Below, piece by piece: positions 49,979-58,627 of a stretch of DNA of 64,000 bases. The stretch spans positions 20,278 through 84,277 of the forward strand of contig JBBAQX010000013.1 in the NCBI GenBank assembly GCA_040400085.1, read 5' to 3'. The first letter of the stretch is position 1, and the number at the start of each line of letters is the position of its first letter. The position numbers and the translations under genes are program-made. This DNA is from HNR sp040400085 (GTDB taxonomy: Bacteria; Actinomycetota; Actinomycetes; Actinomycetales; Microbacteriaceae). The notes below the pieces were generated by a model that did not search any database, was not told the origin of the DNA, and saw nothing but the letters and a program-made list of their open reading frames with translations.

Positions 49979-51811
49979 GTGCGCAGCATAATCAGAATCA
50001 TGCTTTCCGTCAGAGAGCTGTGGTGGATGTACGCCGTTATCGTGCTCTGCTCCCTCGCGATGGCGGGAACGGCGCTGCTCGCCCCGTTCATAATCAAGGG
50101 GGCCGTCGACTACATCACGCTCGTCGTCCAGGGCAAGGCCGAGGGCGTAACGCCCGTCATCTGGCTCGCGCTGGCCCTGCTCGGTCTCGACCTGCTGAAC
50201 ACACTCGTCACCAACGTCGGCGGGTACTTCGGCGACCTCATGGCGGCCAGGCTCAGGGCGACGCTGTCGTCACGCTACTTTGAAAAGCTGCTGTCACTCC
50301 CCCAGCGCTATTTCGATAACGAGATCACCGGCAAGATCATCAACAGGCTCTCCCGGTCGATCACGGAGGTCACCGGGTTCCTCAATTCGTTCGCCAACGG
50401 GTTCTTTCAGATGCTCGTTACGGTCGCGGCCGTTCTCGTCATCACGGCCTTTTACTCCTGGCCACTCGCACTACTGCTCGTCACGATCTACCCCATATAC
50501 GTCTGGCTGACAGCAAAGACGAGCGTGACCTGGCAAAAGTTCGAGCGCCAGAAAAACACCGAATACGACATAGCGGGCGGGCGCTTCGCAGAGGTCATCG
50601 GCCAAATCCGGGTTGTCAAAAGCTTCCGGCAGGAAAAACGCGAACTCACCGAGTTTCGGGCCCGGTACGCAACCGCCGTCGGTCTGACCTCGCGGCAGTC
50701 CAACTTCTGGCACCGCATGGACGTTGCCCGCCGGGCATCGCTCAACGTGATCTTCTTCGCCGTCTTCGCCATTATCTTCGTGCAGACCGCGGATGGGGTC
50801 TTCACGCTCGGGGTGATGATCCTGCTGATCCAGCTGGTCAGCATGGCGCGCGAGCCCGTGCTCTCGATGAGCTACCTGATCGACTTCGCCCAGCGAGCCG
50901 TTGCGGGGAGCAAAGATTATTTCGACGTGATGGCGGAGGTCCCCGAGGCCGACGCCGCCACTGGCGGAAGCGTGCCGGGGGCGGAGGAACGAGCATCCGT
51001 CAATCGAGGCGACTCACACCCGGGTCGTTCGCAGGGTCCCGCCCCGATCGCGTTTGATAACGTCACGTTTGCCTATAGCGACTCGGAGCCGCTGCTGAAG
51101 GACGTCTCGTTCGACATTCCGGCGGGCGAGCGGGTGGCCTTCGTCGCTGAGAGCGGCGGCGGCAAGTCAACACTCATGAGCCTGCTGATGCGCCTGCACA
51201 CCCCCACCGCCGGGCGGGTCACCATCGGCGGGCTGGACACCGCGGAGATGCCGCTTGGTCAGCTTCGGCGCCAGATCGGCGTCGTGTTTCAGGAGCCGGC
51301 GCTATTCTCGGGAACGATCCGCGAAAACATCGCCTACTCCAACCCCGAAGCCACCGACGATGAGGTTATCGAGGCGGCCCGCTCGGCCAACGCGCACGAA
51401 TTCATCAGCAAGTTCGAGCACGGGTACGAGTCGGAGATCGGCGAGCGCGGGCTCAAGCTCTCCGGCGGTCAGAAACAACGCATCGCTATCGCGCGGGCTC
51501 TCTTGAAGGATGCTCCGATCCTCGTTCTCGACGAAGCCACCTCGTCTCTCGACAGCAAGTCGGAGCACCTGGTGCAGGAGGGCCTCGAGCTGCTTATGCA
51601 GGGCCGCACCACGTTTATCATCGCGCACCGACTGTCCACGATCTCGTCTGTCGACCGCATCATCACGCTGAAGGGCGGCCGGGTCGACGAGGTCGGCTCT
51701 CCGCGCGATCTGGCGCAGACGGGCGGCATCTACGCCGAATTGCTCGCGCTGCAGGTCTCGGCGACGAAGCGCGACAAGAAGCGGCTGCAGAGCTTCGACA
51801 TCAGCCTGTAG
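49979..51811 (+). CDS. ABC exporter, fused membrane and ATPase domains
   Basis: A 610-residue half-transporter of the multidrug/lipid exporter type. Six membrane helices (about 15-300) are followed by an ATPase domain (about 360-595) with signature LSGGQKQRIAIARAL and Walker B ILVLDEATSSLD. The Walker A reads AESGGGKST where the family usually has GPSGGGKST, so the first glycine is replaced by alanine and proline by glutamate. The key lysine and serine remain. Start is GTG after AAGGAA. Half-transporters act as dimers. Substrate unknown; probably regulated by the TetR gene before it. Confidence 0.93.
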   Translation: MRSIIRIMLSVRELWWMYAVIVLCSLAMAGTALLAPFIIKGAVDYITLVVQGKAEGVTPVIWLALALLGLDLLNTLVTNVGGYFGDLMAARLRATLSSRYFEKLLSLPQRYFDNEITGKIINRLSRSITEVTGFLNSFANGFFQMLVTVAAVLVITAFYSWPLALLLVTIYPIYVWLTAKTSVTWQKFERQKNTEYDIAGGRFAEVIGQIRVVKSFRQEKRELTEFRARYATAVGLTSRQSNFWHRMDVARRASLNVIFFAVFAIIFVQTADGVFTLGVMILLIQLVSMAREPVLSMSYLIDFAQRAVAGSKDYFDVMAEVPEADAATGGSVPGAEERASVNRGDSHPGRSQGPAPIAFDNVTFAYSDSEPLLKDVSFDIPAGERVAFVAESGGGKSTLMSLLMRLHTPTAGRVTIGGLDTAEMPLGQLRRQIGVVFQEPALFSGTIRENIAYSNPEATDDEVIEAARSANAHEFISKFEHGYESEIGERGLKLSGGQKQRIAIARALLKDAPILVLDEATSSLDSKSEHLVQEGLELLMQGRTTFIIAHRLSTISSVDRIITLKGGRVDEVGSPRDLAQTGGIYAELLALQVSATKRDKKRLQSFDISL

Positions 51812-51833
51812 GGGTTAGTCGCGCTCGTACGCT

Positions 51834-52652
51834 CTAGCTGCCGATGTCGCGGCGGTTGAACACGATGCCGCCCACGACGAGAAACACCAGCCCGAGGCTG
51901 TAGACAAGCGCAAGGCCGCCGAGGTCGAAACCGTTGGTGAGCGGAGCATTCTCGTATGCCCAGGTATACGGAGAAATAACATTCAGAAACGACAGGCTGT
52001 CCGATTGCGCGCCGACGGCATGAAACACGTAGCCGAGCACGACGACCCCGGAGCCGCCGATTAGCGACAACGAGCGGCGCCCGGTACAGGCCCCGAACAG
52101 GATCGCGGTCGACGCGGCAAGAAACGACAGCCCCAACAGCGCGCAGGTCACGGCCACCATGTTCCCAACCTCGAGTTCGAGCTGCGAGCTCTGGTTGAGG
52201 ATGAGCAGCATAACCACGATCACAACGCCGAGAAATAGAAGGCGCACGGCGAGGGAAACCGCTCGCTCGGAGAGTAGCTGGGTACGAGATACCCCGTGGG
52301 CGAGGGTCAGCTCGAGGGTACCGCGTTCCTCGTCGGCGCCGAGCGCCGCGGTCCCCCAGGACACCCCGATAATGGAATACAGTACAAACCCCAGCAGGCC
52401 AAAAAAGTAAGATTGAGCGTACCCGGAACCCGTGGAAATATCCGTAATGCCCAGCGTTGCCACCAGTTCTGTCGGAAGTGACGCGATCAATTCCTTGAAC
52501 CCGGAGGAGGAACCCCCGAGCGACTGGTAAAGCCCGAGGTAGAGGGTCATCGCGGCGGAGGTCGCCATGCCCCAGACGATGGTCGCGATCCAGGACTCTC
52601 GCAGCGATAACCGCAGAAGGGGTAGCCGTCGCGAATAGGATGCAGTTGCCAC
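51834..52652 (-). CDS. ABC-2 type transporter permease
   Basis: A 272-residue membrane protein with about six helices, from GTG 52652, five bases after GGGGGA and one base after the ATPase gene stop. It shows the layout of ABC-2 exporter permeases, with RLSLRESWIATIVWG at the head, the cytosolic EERGTLELTLAHGVSRTQLLSERA loop (EERGTLELTLAHGVSR then TQLLSE) and a closing helix pair. It works with the ATPase encoded just upstream. Substrate unknown. Confidence 0.85.
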   Translation of the reverse strand: MATASYSRRLPLLRLSLRESWIATIVWGMATSAAMTLYLGLYQSLGGSSSGFKELIASLPTELVATLGITDISTGSGYAQSYFFGLLGFVLYSIIGVSWGTAALGADEERGTLELTLAHGVSRTQLLSERAVSLAVRLLFLGVVIVVMLLILNQSSQLELEVGNMVAVTCALLGLSFLAASTAILFGACTGRRSLSLIGGSGVVVLGYVFHAVGAQSDSLSFLNVISPYTWAYENAPLTNGFDLGGLALVYSLGLVFLVVGGIVFNRRDIGS

Positions 52653-52653
52653 T

Positions 52654-53592
52654 TTAATCCCCCTTCTTATAGCTGCTGCGGGTCGGCATCTCGTCATACA
52701 ACCCGAGTACCGCGTCCTCAAGGTTTGGGGCTTCGATGCTCACGTCGAGCACCTTCACCGCTGCAAGTGCTTTCACGAACGCGTCCGGGCTGCCGCCAAG
52801 CCTGGCAGTGAGCGCAACGGCCTCGCCTTCGCTGCGTAATTCTTGCTCGCTCAGTCCACTTACCGAGGACAGCATCCGCTCAACTTCATCGATCCCGGCC
52901 CCGGAGACGGTGGCGCTCACCCGCCGCAGCGCCTGCGCCCTCAGCGCGGCCACCGTGCTCACCGTGGCGACCTCTCCTCTGCGCAGAACGGCCACATCAT
53001 CCGCGATATCCTCGACCTCGCTCAGCACGTGCGAACTCAGCAGGATCGTCTGGCCGTTGTCCTGCGCCTCGAGCGTGAGCTGCTGAAACGCAATCTGCAC
53101 GATGGGGTCAAGCCCGCTGGTGGGTTCATCCAGCACCAACAGCTCCGGGCGATGCATAAACGCCTGCACCAGCCCGAGCTTCTGCTTGTTACCCTTCGAT
53201 AGCTTACGTATTGGCCGGTCGAGCTCAACGTCGAGCCGCTCGGCAAGCTCGTCGATCCGGCCGGGAGCCATGGGGCCGCTGATACTCGCGTAGTGATTCA
53301 GCAGGTATCGTCCCGTGCAACGCCCATCGAGTATCAACTCGCCGGGGAGGAAACCGATACGTCTCCTCAGCTCGGGCCCGCCGTCGCGGGGGTTTACACC
53401 CAAGGCCTTGACCGTTCCTGCGGTCTGGCGCATGACGTCGAGCAGTATCCGCATAATCGTGGTCTTCCCGGCCCCGTTCGAGCCGATCAGGCCGAAGATG
53501 CTGCCCGTAGGGATCGCCAGGTCCACATCGCTGAGCGCGTAGTTGCTGCCAAATTTCTTAGTCAGCCCGCTTGTTTCGATCGCATAGCTCAC
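52654..53592 (-). CDS. ABC transporter ATP-binding protein (ABC-2 exporter)
   Basis: A 312-residue ATPase. Walker A is GSNGAGKTT (about 38-46), the signature is LSKGNKQKLGL (about 135-145), Walker B is LLVLDEPTSGLDP, and the switch His is in LLSSHVLSEVE. The C-terminal 90 residues form the extra domain of drug- or antibiotic-export ATPases. It is the first gene of a two-gene operon with the permease. Confidence 0.92.
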   Translation of the reverse strand: MSYAIETSGLTKKFGSNYALSDVDLAIPTGSIFGLIGSNGAGKTTIMRILLDVMRQTAGTVKALGVNPRDGGPELRRRIGFLPGELILDGRCTGRYLLNHYASISGPMAPGRIDELAERLDVELDRPIRKLSKGNKQKLGLVQAFMHRPELLVLDEPTSGLDPIVQIAFQQLTLEAQDNGQTILLSSHVLSEVEDIADDVAVLRRGEVATVSTVAALRAQALRRVSATVSGAGIDEVERMLSSVSGLSEQELRSEGEAVALTARLGGSPDAFVKALAAVKVLDVSIEAPNLEDAVLGLYDEMPTRSSYKKGD

Positions 53593-53670
53593 AGCATCGA
53601 CCCTTCTCCTGCATCACGTATATACATACTATCCACGTGCAGAGCGTTCAACTTCCCTCCGAAAGAAACC

Positions 53671-53699
53671 GTGACCTGCTCGCTCTCTGCGGATACAAT
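53671..53699 (+). promoter_or_regulatory. Promoter of the SRPBCC gene
   Basis: GTGACC (53671-53676), a 17-bp spacer and TACAAT (53694-53699). The ATG follows after 7 bases, so the message is probably leaderless. Confidence 0.55.
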
Positions 53700-53706
53700 T
53701 AGTTCC

Positions 53707-54174
53707 ATGACTCAGCACACAATAAACAAAGAAATCTCGGCCCCCAGCGTTCGCGTCTGGGACGTCATGCTCGGCGAAGAAACCTACCCCATCTGGACAG
53801 CAGCCTTCCACGAAGGATCGACGTTTGTAGGTAGCTGGGACCAGGGCAGCAGCATCCGCTTCATCGGACCGGGCCAGGACGGATCCCTCTCCGGGCTCGT
53901 GGCGTTGATTACGGACAGCCGCCGCGGAGAATACGTTCGGATTGAGTACCTCGGCGAGGTGCGCGACGGCGTAGACGACCTCACGAGCGAGAGCGCGCTC
54001 CAGTGGGCCGGCGGAACCGAGAGCTACCGGTTCTCCGAGGCCAACGGAGTAACCACGCTGACGGTCGAGCTTGAGAGCAACAACCCCAACCCCGAGATTC
54101 AGGCCATGCTGGGCGCAATGGTCGGGATGTGGGCACCCGCGCTAGACAAGCTCAAGTCGCTCGTCGAGGGCTAA
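53707..54174 (+). CDS. SRPBCC/AHSA1-type protein
   Basis: A 155-residue protein of the START-like (SRPBCC) fold. The opening strand INKEISAPSVRVWDVMLGEETYPIWTAAF (as INKEISAPSVRVWDVML then GEETYPIWTAAF), the WDQGSSIRFIGPG turn and a long C-terminal helix (about 132-153) fit the AHSA1/polyketide-cyclase group, whose members bind small hydrophobic ligands. It has its own promoter. No specific function can be inferred. Confidence 0.85.
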   Translation: MTQHTINKEISAPSVRVWDVMLGEETYPIWTAAFHEGSTFVGSWDQGSSIRFIGPGQDGSLSGLVALITDSRRGEYVRIEYLGEVRDGVDDLTSESALQWAGGTESYRFSEANGVTTLTVELESNNPNPEIQAMLGAMVGMWAPALDKLKSLVEG

Positions 54175-54214
54175 ACTCAGCGGGTAGCTTTCCCGCGATA
54201 TGACCTGCAGCGGG

Positions 54215-54230
54215 TAGACTAGCGTAGTCT
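54215..54230 (+). promoter_or_regulatory. -10 box and dyad upstream of valS
   Basis: TAGACT (54215-54220) overlaps the inverted repeat AGACTA-GCG-TAGTCT (54216-54230), about 40 bp before the valS ATG. It may be the -10 box with an overlapping symmetrical site. I see no T-box leader. Confidence 0.35.
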
Positions 54231-54272
54231 CACACTCAGACATTCGCCCCACCCAGCAACTGGAGTTTCACG

Positions 54273-56897
54273 ATGAACTACGCCCCAATCCCAGACAAGC
54301 CCAAGCTCGAAGAGCTCGAAGCCAAGTGGGGTGCGGAATGGGAGGAAAAAGCCACCTACGCGTTCACGCGCGAGGGAGCAACCCGCGAGTGCGTCTACTC
54401 AATCGATACTCCCCCGCCAACGGCATCCGGTTCGCTCCATGTCGGCCACGTGTTCAGCTACACCCACACCGATGTCGTGGCCCGCTTCCAGCGGATGATG
54501 GGCAAGCGCGTCTTTTACCCGATGGGCTGGGACGACAACGGCCTGCCCACCGAGCGCCGCGTGCAAAACTACTACGGCGTGCGCTGCGACCCGTCGCTCC
54601 CCTACGACCCCGAGTTCACGCCCCCGTTCGAGGGCGGCGACAACAAGAGCAGCAAGGCCGCGGATCAAGTCCCAATCTCGCGCCGCAACTTTATTCAGCT
54701 CTGCGAGCTGCTCACCGTTGAGGACGAGAAGCAATTCGAGGCCGTCTGGCGCGCGCTGGGCCTCTCTGTTGACTGGAACCAGTCCTACCGCACCATCGGC
54801 GATGACGAGCGTAGAGCATCCCAGCTCGCGTTCATCCGCAACGTCGAACGCGGCGAGGCCTACCAGGCGATGGCGCCCACGCTGTGGGACGTCACGTTCC
54901 GCACCGCCGTGGCCCAGGCCGAGCTTGAGGACCGCGACCAGCCCGGCGCCTACCATAAACTCGCATTCCACCGCGCTGGCGGCGAGGACGTGTTCATCGA
55001 AACCACCCGCCCCGAGCTGCTCGCGGCCTGCGTGGCCCTCGTGGCGCATCCCGACGACGAGCGCTACAAGCCGCTCTTCGGCAGCACCGTGACCACCCCC
55101 GTCTTCGGCGTCGAGGTTCCCGTGCTCGCGCATCACCTGGCGCAGCCCGACAAGGGCTCCGGTATCGCCATGATCTGTACGTTCGGCGACGTGACCGACG
55201 TGGTCTGGTGGCGCGAGCTCAACCTGCCCAACCGCGCGATCCTCGGCTTCGACGGGCGCATCGTGTCGGAGGCTCCCGACGTGATCACGAGCGAGGCCGG
55301 CAAGGCCGCCTACGCCGAGATCGCCGGCAAGACGGTCTTCTCCGCCAAGAAAGCCATGGTCGAGCTCCTGCAGGCCTCCGGCGAGATGATCGGCGACGTC
55401 AAGACCATCACCCACCCGGTAAAGTTCTTCGAAAAAGGCGATAAGCCCCTCGAGATCGTGTCGACCCGCCAGTGGTACATCATCAACGGCGCCCGCGACG
55501 AGAAGCTCAAGTCACGCCTCGTCGAGCTCGGCAACGAGCTCGAGTGGTACCCCGAATTCATGCGGGTGCGCTACGAGAACTGGGTCAACGGTCTCTCCGG
55601 CGACTGGCTGATCTCGCGCCAGCGCTTCTTCGGCGTGCCGATCCCCGTGTGGTACCCGCTCGACAATGATGGCAACCCCGTGTTTGACCAGCCCATCGTG
55701 GCTGCCCCCGAGCACCTCCCCGTTGATCCATCATCGGATGCCGCCCCCGGCTACTCCGAAGACCAACGCGGCATCCCCGGCGGCTTCGTCGGCGAGGTCG
55801 ATGTGATGGATACCTGGGCCACGTCCTCGATCACCCCGCAGCTGGCCGGTGGCTGGGAGCGCGACCCCGAGCTCTTCGACCTCGTCTTCCCGTTCGACCT
55901 TCGCCCGCAGGGCCAGGACATCATCCGCACGTGGCTCTTCTCGACCATGCTCCGCTCCACCCTGGAGTACGACGTCAAGCCGTGGAAGGCCGCCGGGATC
56001 TCCGGCTGGATTCTCGACCCCGACCGCAAGAAGATGTCCAAGTCTAAGGGCAACGTGGTCACCCCGATCGACATGCTCGAGAAGCACGGATCGGATGCCG
56101 TCCGCTACTGGGCCGCATCCTCGAAGCTCGGCGTCGACGCTGCGTTTGACCCGCAGAACCCCACGCAGATCAAGATTGGCCGCCGCCTCGCGATCAAGGT
56201 GCTCAACGCATCCAAGTTCATCCTCACATTCGATTGGGATGCCGACACAACCACCGATGGCGCCTCAATAACGGATGCCCTGGTCACCGAGCCCGTCGAT
56301 AAGAGCATGCTTGCCGCACTTTCCGACGTCGTGACTGAGGCTACTCGGGCGTTCTCGTCCTACGACCACGCCCGTGCGCTCGAGGTGAGCGAGACGTTCT
56401 TCTGGACCTTCTGCGACGACTACCTCGAGCTGGTGAAGGAGCGAGCCTACGCCACAAACGGATCCGTCGAACCTGCCGCTCAGGCGTCTGCCGTTGCGGC
56501 GCTTCGTATCGCCCTGTCGACGCTGCTACGCCTGTTCGCTCCCTTCATCCCGTTCGCGACGGAGGAGGCGTGGCACTGGTTCAACGATTCGTCGATCCAC
56601 CAGGCGTCATGGCCGACGGTTGCCGAGCTGGGCGCCTCGGTCGCTGTCGGAGACCGCGCCATTCTGGCCCAGGCCTCGGAGGCCCTGATCGGGATCCGCC
56701 GGGCGAAGACAGACGCCAAGGCATCGCAGAAGACCGAGGTATCGCGCGCGGTCATCACGGCGCCTGCCGAGCAGCTCGCGCTCGTCGCGTTCGCCGCCGA
56801 GGATCTAAAGGCAGTCGGCCGCATCGCAGAGCTGGTGCTGATCGAGGGCGCAGAGTTTGGCGTCTCGGACATCGAGCTGGTGCCGGCCGCTGAATAG
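54273..56897 (+). CDS. valS: Valyl-tRNA synthetase
   Basis: ValS charges tRNA-Val. The 874-residue class I enzyme has the HIGH motif in PPPTASGSLHVGHVFSY (about 48-64) and KMSKS in DRKKMSKSKGNVVTP (about 589-603). An editing domain lies between, with FIETTRPELLAACVALV. The C-terminal coiled coil common in bacterial ValS is absent; the protein ends soon after the anticodon-binding domain, as in the alternative ValS found in several actinobacteria and archaea. CTGGAG lies just before the ATG. Confidence 0.96.
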   Translation: MNYAPIPDKPKLEELEAKWGAEWEEKATYAFTREGATRECVYSIDTPPPTASGSLHVGHVFSYTHTDVVARFQRMMGKRVFYPMGWDDNGLPTERRVQNYYGVRCDPSLPYDPEFTPPFEGGDNKSSKAADQVPISRRNFIQLCELLTVEDEKQFEAVWRALGLSVDWNQSYRTIGDDERRASQLAFIRNVERGEAYQAMAPTLWDVTFRTAVAQAELEDRDQPGAYHKLAFHRAGGEDVFIETTRPELLAACVALVAHPDDERYKPLFGSTVTTPVFGVEVPVLAHHLAQPDKGSGIAMICTFGDVTDVVWWRELNLPNRAILGFDGRIVSEAPDVITSEAGKAAYAEIAGKTVFSAKKAMVELLQASGEMIGDVKTITHPVKFFEKGDKPLEIVSTRQWYIINGARDEKLKSRLVELGNELEWYPEFMRVRYENWVNGLSGDWLISRQRFFGVPIPVWYPLDNDGNPVFDQPIVAAPEHLPVDPSSDAAPGYSEDQRGIPGGFVGEVDVMDTWATSSITPQLAGGWERDPELFDLVFPFDLRPQGQDIIRTWLFSTMLRSTLEYDVKPWKAAGISGWILDPDRKKMSKSKGNVVTPIDMLEKHGSDAVRYWAASSKLGVDAAFDPQNPTQIKIGRRLAIKVLNASKFILTFDWDADTTTDGASITDALVTEPVDKSMLAALSDVVTEATRAFSSYDHARALEVSETFFWTFCDDYLELVKERAYATNGSVEPAAQASAVAALRIALSTLLRLFAPFIPFATEEAWHWFNDSSIHQASWPTVAELGASVAVGDRAILAQASEALIGIRRAKTDAKASQKTEVSRAVITAPAEQLALVAFAAEDLKAVGRIAELVLIEGAEFGVSDIELVPAAE

Positions 56898-56933
56898 CGA
56901 GCGACATAACACGCCGAGTAGCGAGCACACAAC

Positions 56934-57233
56934 ATGCAGCTAGGAACACGCTGGCGGTTCGGGGGCACTCCCCCGAACCGCCTCAGCGAGCCCATGCGGG
57001 AAAGCGTCGCAGCGGTCGAGACAGAACGTATCGAAAGAGGATGTATTGACCCAGCCACTTGGTACTGGACCCTGACCTGGCTCGAGGGACGCCCGATCTG
57101 CGAGCTTGACGACGACACCCGCGTCACGGAGCAAGCTGACGGCAGCATCCGCGTGGTAACGAACGCGTCGGCCGCACCCTACCCCGATGACCTGGAAGCG
57201 GACCTCGAAGACGACGACTGGCTAACCCCCTAA
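56934..57233 (+). CDS. Small conserved protein, unknown function
   Basis: A 99-residue protein with MQLGTRWRFGGTPPNRL, then WYWTLTWLEGRPICELDDD and a strongly acidic tail (DDLEADLEDDDW). Similar short proteins occur near valS in related actinobacteria as far as I recall. No domain of known function. It is 36 bp after valS and probably cotranscribed. Confidence 0.7.
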   Translation: MQLGTRWRFGGTPPNRLSEPMRESVAAVETERIERGCIDPATWYWTLTWLEGRPICELDDDTRVTEQADGSIRVVTNASAAPYPDDLEADLEDDDWLTP

Positions 57234-57303
57234 CACACCCTAACGCCCCTCACCCGCCCCCCTCCGCAGCGCCCCATCCCCCGCCGCACGGACACCCCGT
57301 AAA

Positions 57304-57363
57304 AGTTTTTGTTCCGTTCCGCGGAATTTCGGCCGAAAAACCGCGGAACGGAACAAAATCTTC
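57304..57363. repeat. Intergenic 60-bp palindrome, copy B
   Basis: Arms 57304-57325 and 57342-57363 differ at one pair. The centre is TTTCGGCCGAAA, so the element is close to one continuous palindrome. Situated between the small protein gene and the DUF559 gene. See copies A and C. Confidence 0.85.
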
Positions 57364-57426
57364 CCAGGCCCGTTTCACTCGGTTCATGGGTGTGGATAAC
57401 TTTTGGCACGGAGTTGCAGAGTTTGT

Positions 57427-57432
57427 AATAAT
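57427..57432 (+). promoter_or_regulatory. -10-like box before the DUF559 gene
   Basis: AATAAT within TAATAAT, then six bases and ATG. The spacing fits the leaderless pattern of this window. Confidence 0.35.
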
Positions 57433-57438
57433 CGTGGG

Positions 57439-58485
57439 ATGCCTCAGAAAAACGAGATTCCGGCCCGGTTACGTGGGCGTGCGTTTACCCTTGCTGAGGG
57501 AGCCGCTGAAGGGATGTCCGAGTGGCGGCTTCGCACGGAAGATACTATTAGGCCCTTTCGCGGGGTGAGAACCTTTGAACGATTCACGCCCCAGCCGGGG
57601 CATCCGTTCGAACTCCAGCGAGAGATAGTCCTTAAGCGGTGTCGAGACTACTTACCGGTGTTACGGAACGGTCATTTTTTCAGCCACCACACGGCTGCGG
57701 CAATCTGGAATGTCCCTCTTCCTCCACACGTGTACCCGGCTCTCGGCGACCATCACACGAGTGTATCTAGTGAGAGTCAAATCATCCTGCACCTGAGTAG
57801 CATCGCCCCCACTCAGGAACCGAGAACCGCGGGTGTCGTGGGGCACAAAACGACTTCGAAGCAAATTCGTCCGACGGAACATAACGGTCTTCCCGTTACT
57901 GATCCGGTTAGTACGTTGTTCACGCTCGCTGCTGCGACAAGGGGCAGCGGCCCTAACAAAACTTGGCTTCTGACCATCTACGATTTGGTTGCAGCTGCTG
58001 ACAATCTGGTCCAGGTTCCTGCTGTTGCAACAGCTCAGAATAGCGTCCGCCCGTTAACCACTATCGAGGAGATAACTGCCCGAGTACTGCTGTTCCGCGG
58101 GAAAGGCAAGCAGCGCCTCATGGAGGCGCTTCCTCATGTTCGTGTGGGTAGCGAATCGCGGATGGAATCACTTCTACGTCTTCATATCGTGGATTCGGGC
58201 CTGCCAGAACCTCAACTCAACAGAAACATTACGGATGCCGAGGGCGTTTTCATCGGCCGAGCCGACCTGGTCTATCCCGAGTTCCGGTTGATTGTCGAAT
58301 ACGATGGGGACCAGCACCGCACCGACCCTATTCTTTACGAGAACGACATCTATCGGGTAGAAAGATTTGAGAATGAGCACTGGACTTTCCTGCGCGTGCG
58401 TCGAAAAGGCCTCTTCTTCGAGTTTGAAAAAACCCGCGCCCGCATCGAACACGCACTCCGCCAGGGTGGCTGGACTCCCGAATAG
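57439..58485 (+). CDS. DUF559-type nuclease-fold protein with AbiEi-like head
   Basis: A 348-residue protein using ATG 57439. The first 200 residues resemble the antitoxin-like or HTH-containing head of actinobacterial AbiEi/DUF559 proteins (SHHTAAAIWNVPLP, then GLPVTDPVSTLF). The C-terminal 110 residues carry a very-short-patch-repair-like endonuclease fold: SRMESLLRLHIVDSGLPEP, GRADLVYPEFRLIVEYDGDQHR (as GRADLVYPEFRLIVEYDG then DQHR) with the D-x-E-like acidic residues, and a final helix. Activity is unproven. Such genes are common singletons in Microbacteriaceae. It is flanked on both sides by palindrome copies. Confidence 0.75.
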   Translation: MPQKNEIPARLRGRAFTLAEGAAEGMSEWRLRTEDTIRPFRGVRTFERFTPQPGHPFELQREIVLKRCRDYLPVLRNGHFFSHHTAAAIWNVPLPPHVYPALGDHHTSVSSESQIILHLSSIAPTQEPRTAGVVGHKTTSKQIRPTEHNGLPVTDPVSTLFTLAAATRGSGPNKTWLLTIYDLVAAADNLVQVPAVATAQNSVRPLTTIEEITARVLLFRGKGKQRLMEALPHVRVGSESRMESLLRLHIVDSGLPEPQLNRNITDAEGVFIGRADLVYPEFRLIVEYDGDQHRTDPILYENDIYRVERFENEHWTFLRVRRKGLFFEFEKTRARIEHALRQGGWTPE

Positions 58486-58496
58486 CCCCTCATGAA

Positions 58497-58556
58497 AAGA
58501 TTTTGTTCCGATCAGAGGTTTTTTCGCCGAAAAACCGCGGAACGGAACAAAAAGTT
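58497..58556. repeat. Intergenic 60-bp palindrome, copy C
   Basis: Left arm 58497-58518 has diverged in its inner half (ATCAGAGG instead of TTCCGCGG). Right arm 58535-58556 keeps the consensus CCGCGGAACGGAACAAAAA. It lies between the convergent DUF559 and clpX genes and could end both transcripts. Confidence 0.8.
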
Positions 58557-58627
58557 CCTACCTGGGCAGGCGGCGGCTGGGGAGGACGGGAAGGACGTGG
58601 GGTGGTTAGGAAGGTGGCGTGCGGGGC

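Noticed and set aside
54175..54272. T-box leader upstream of valS
   Set aside because: Fewer than 100 bp, no specifier loop or antiterminator sequence; only a short dyad.
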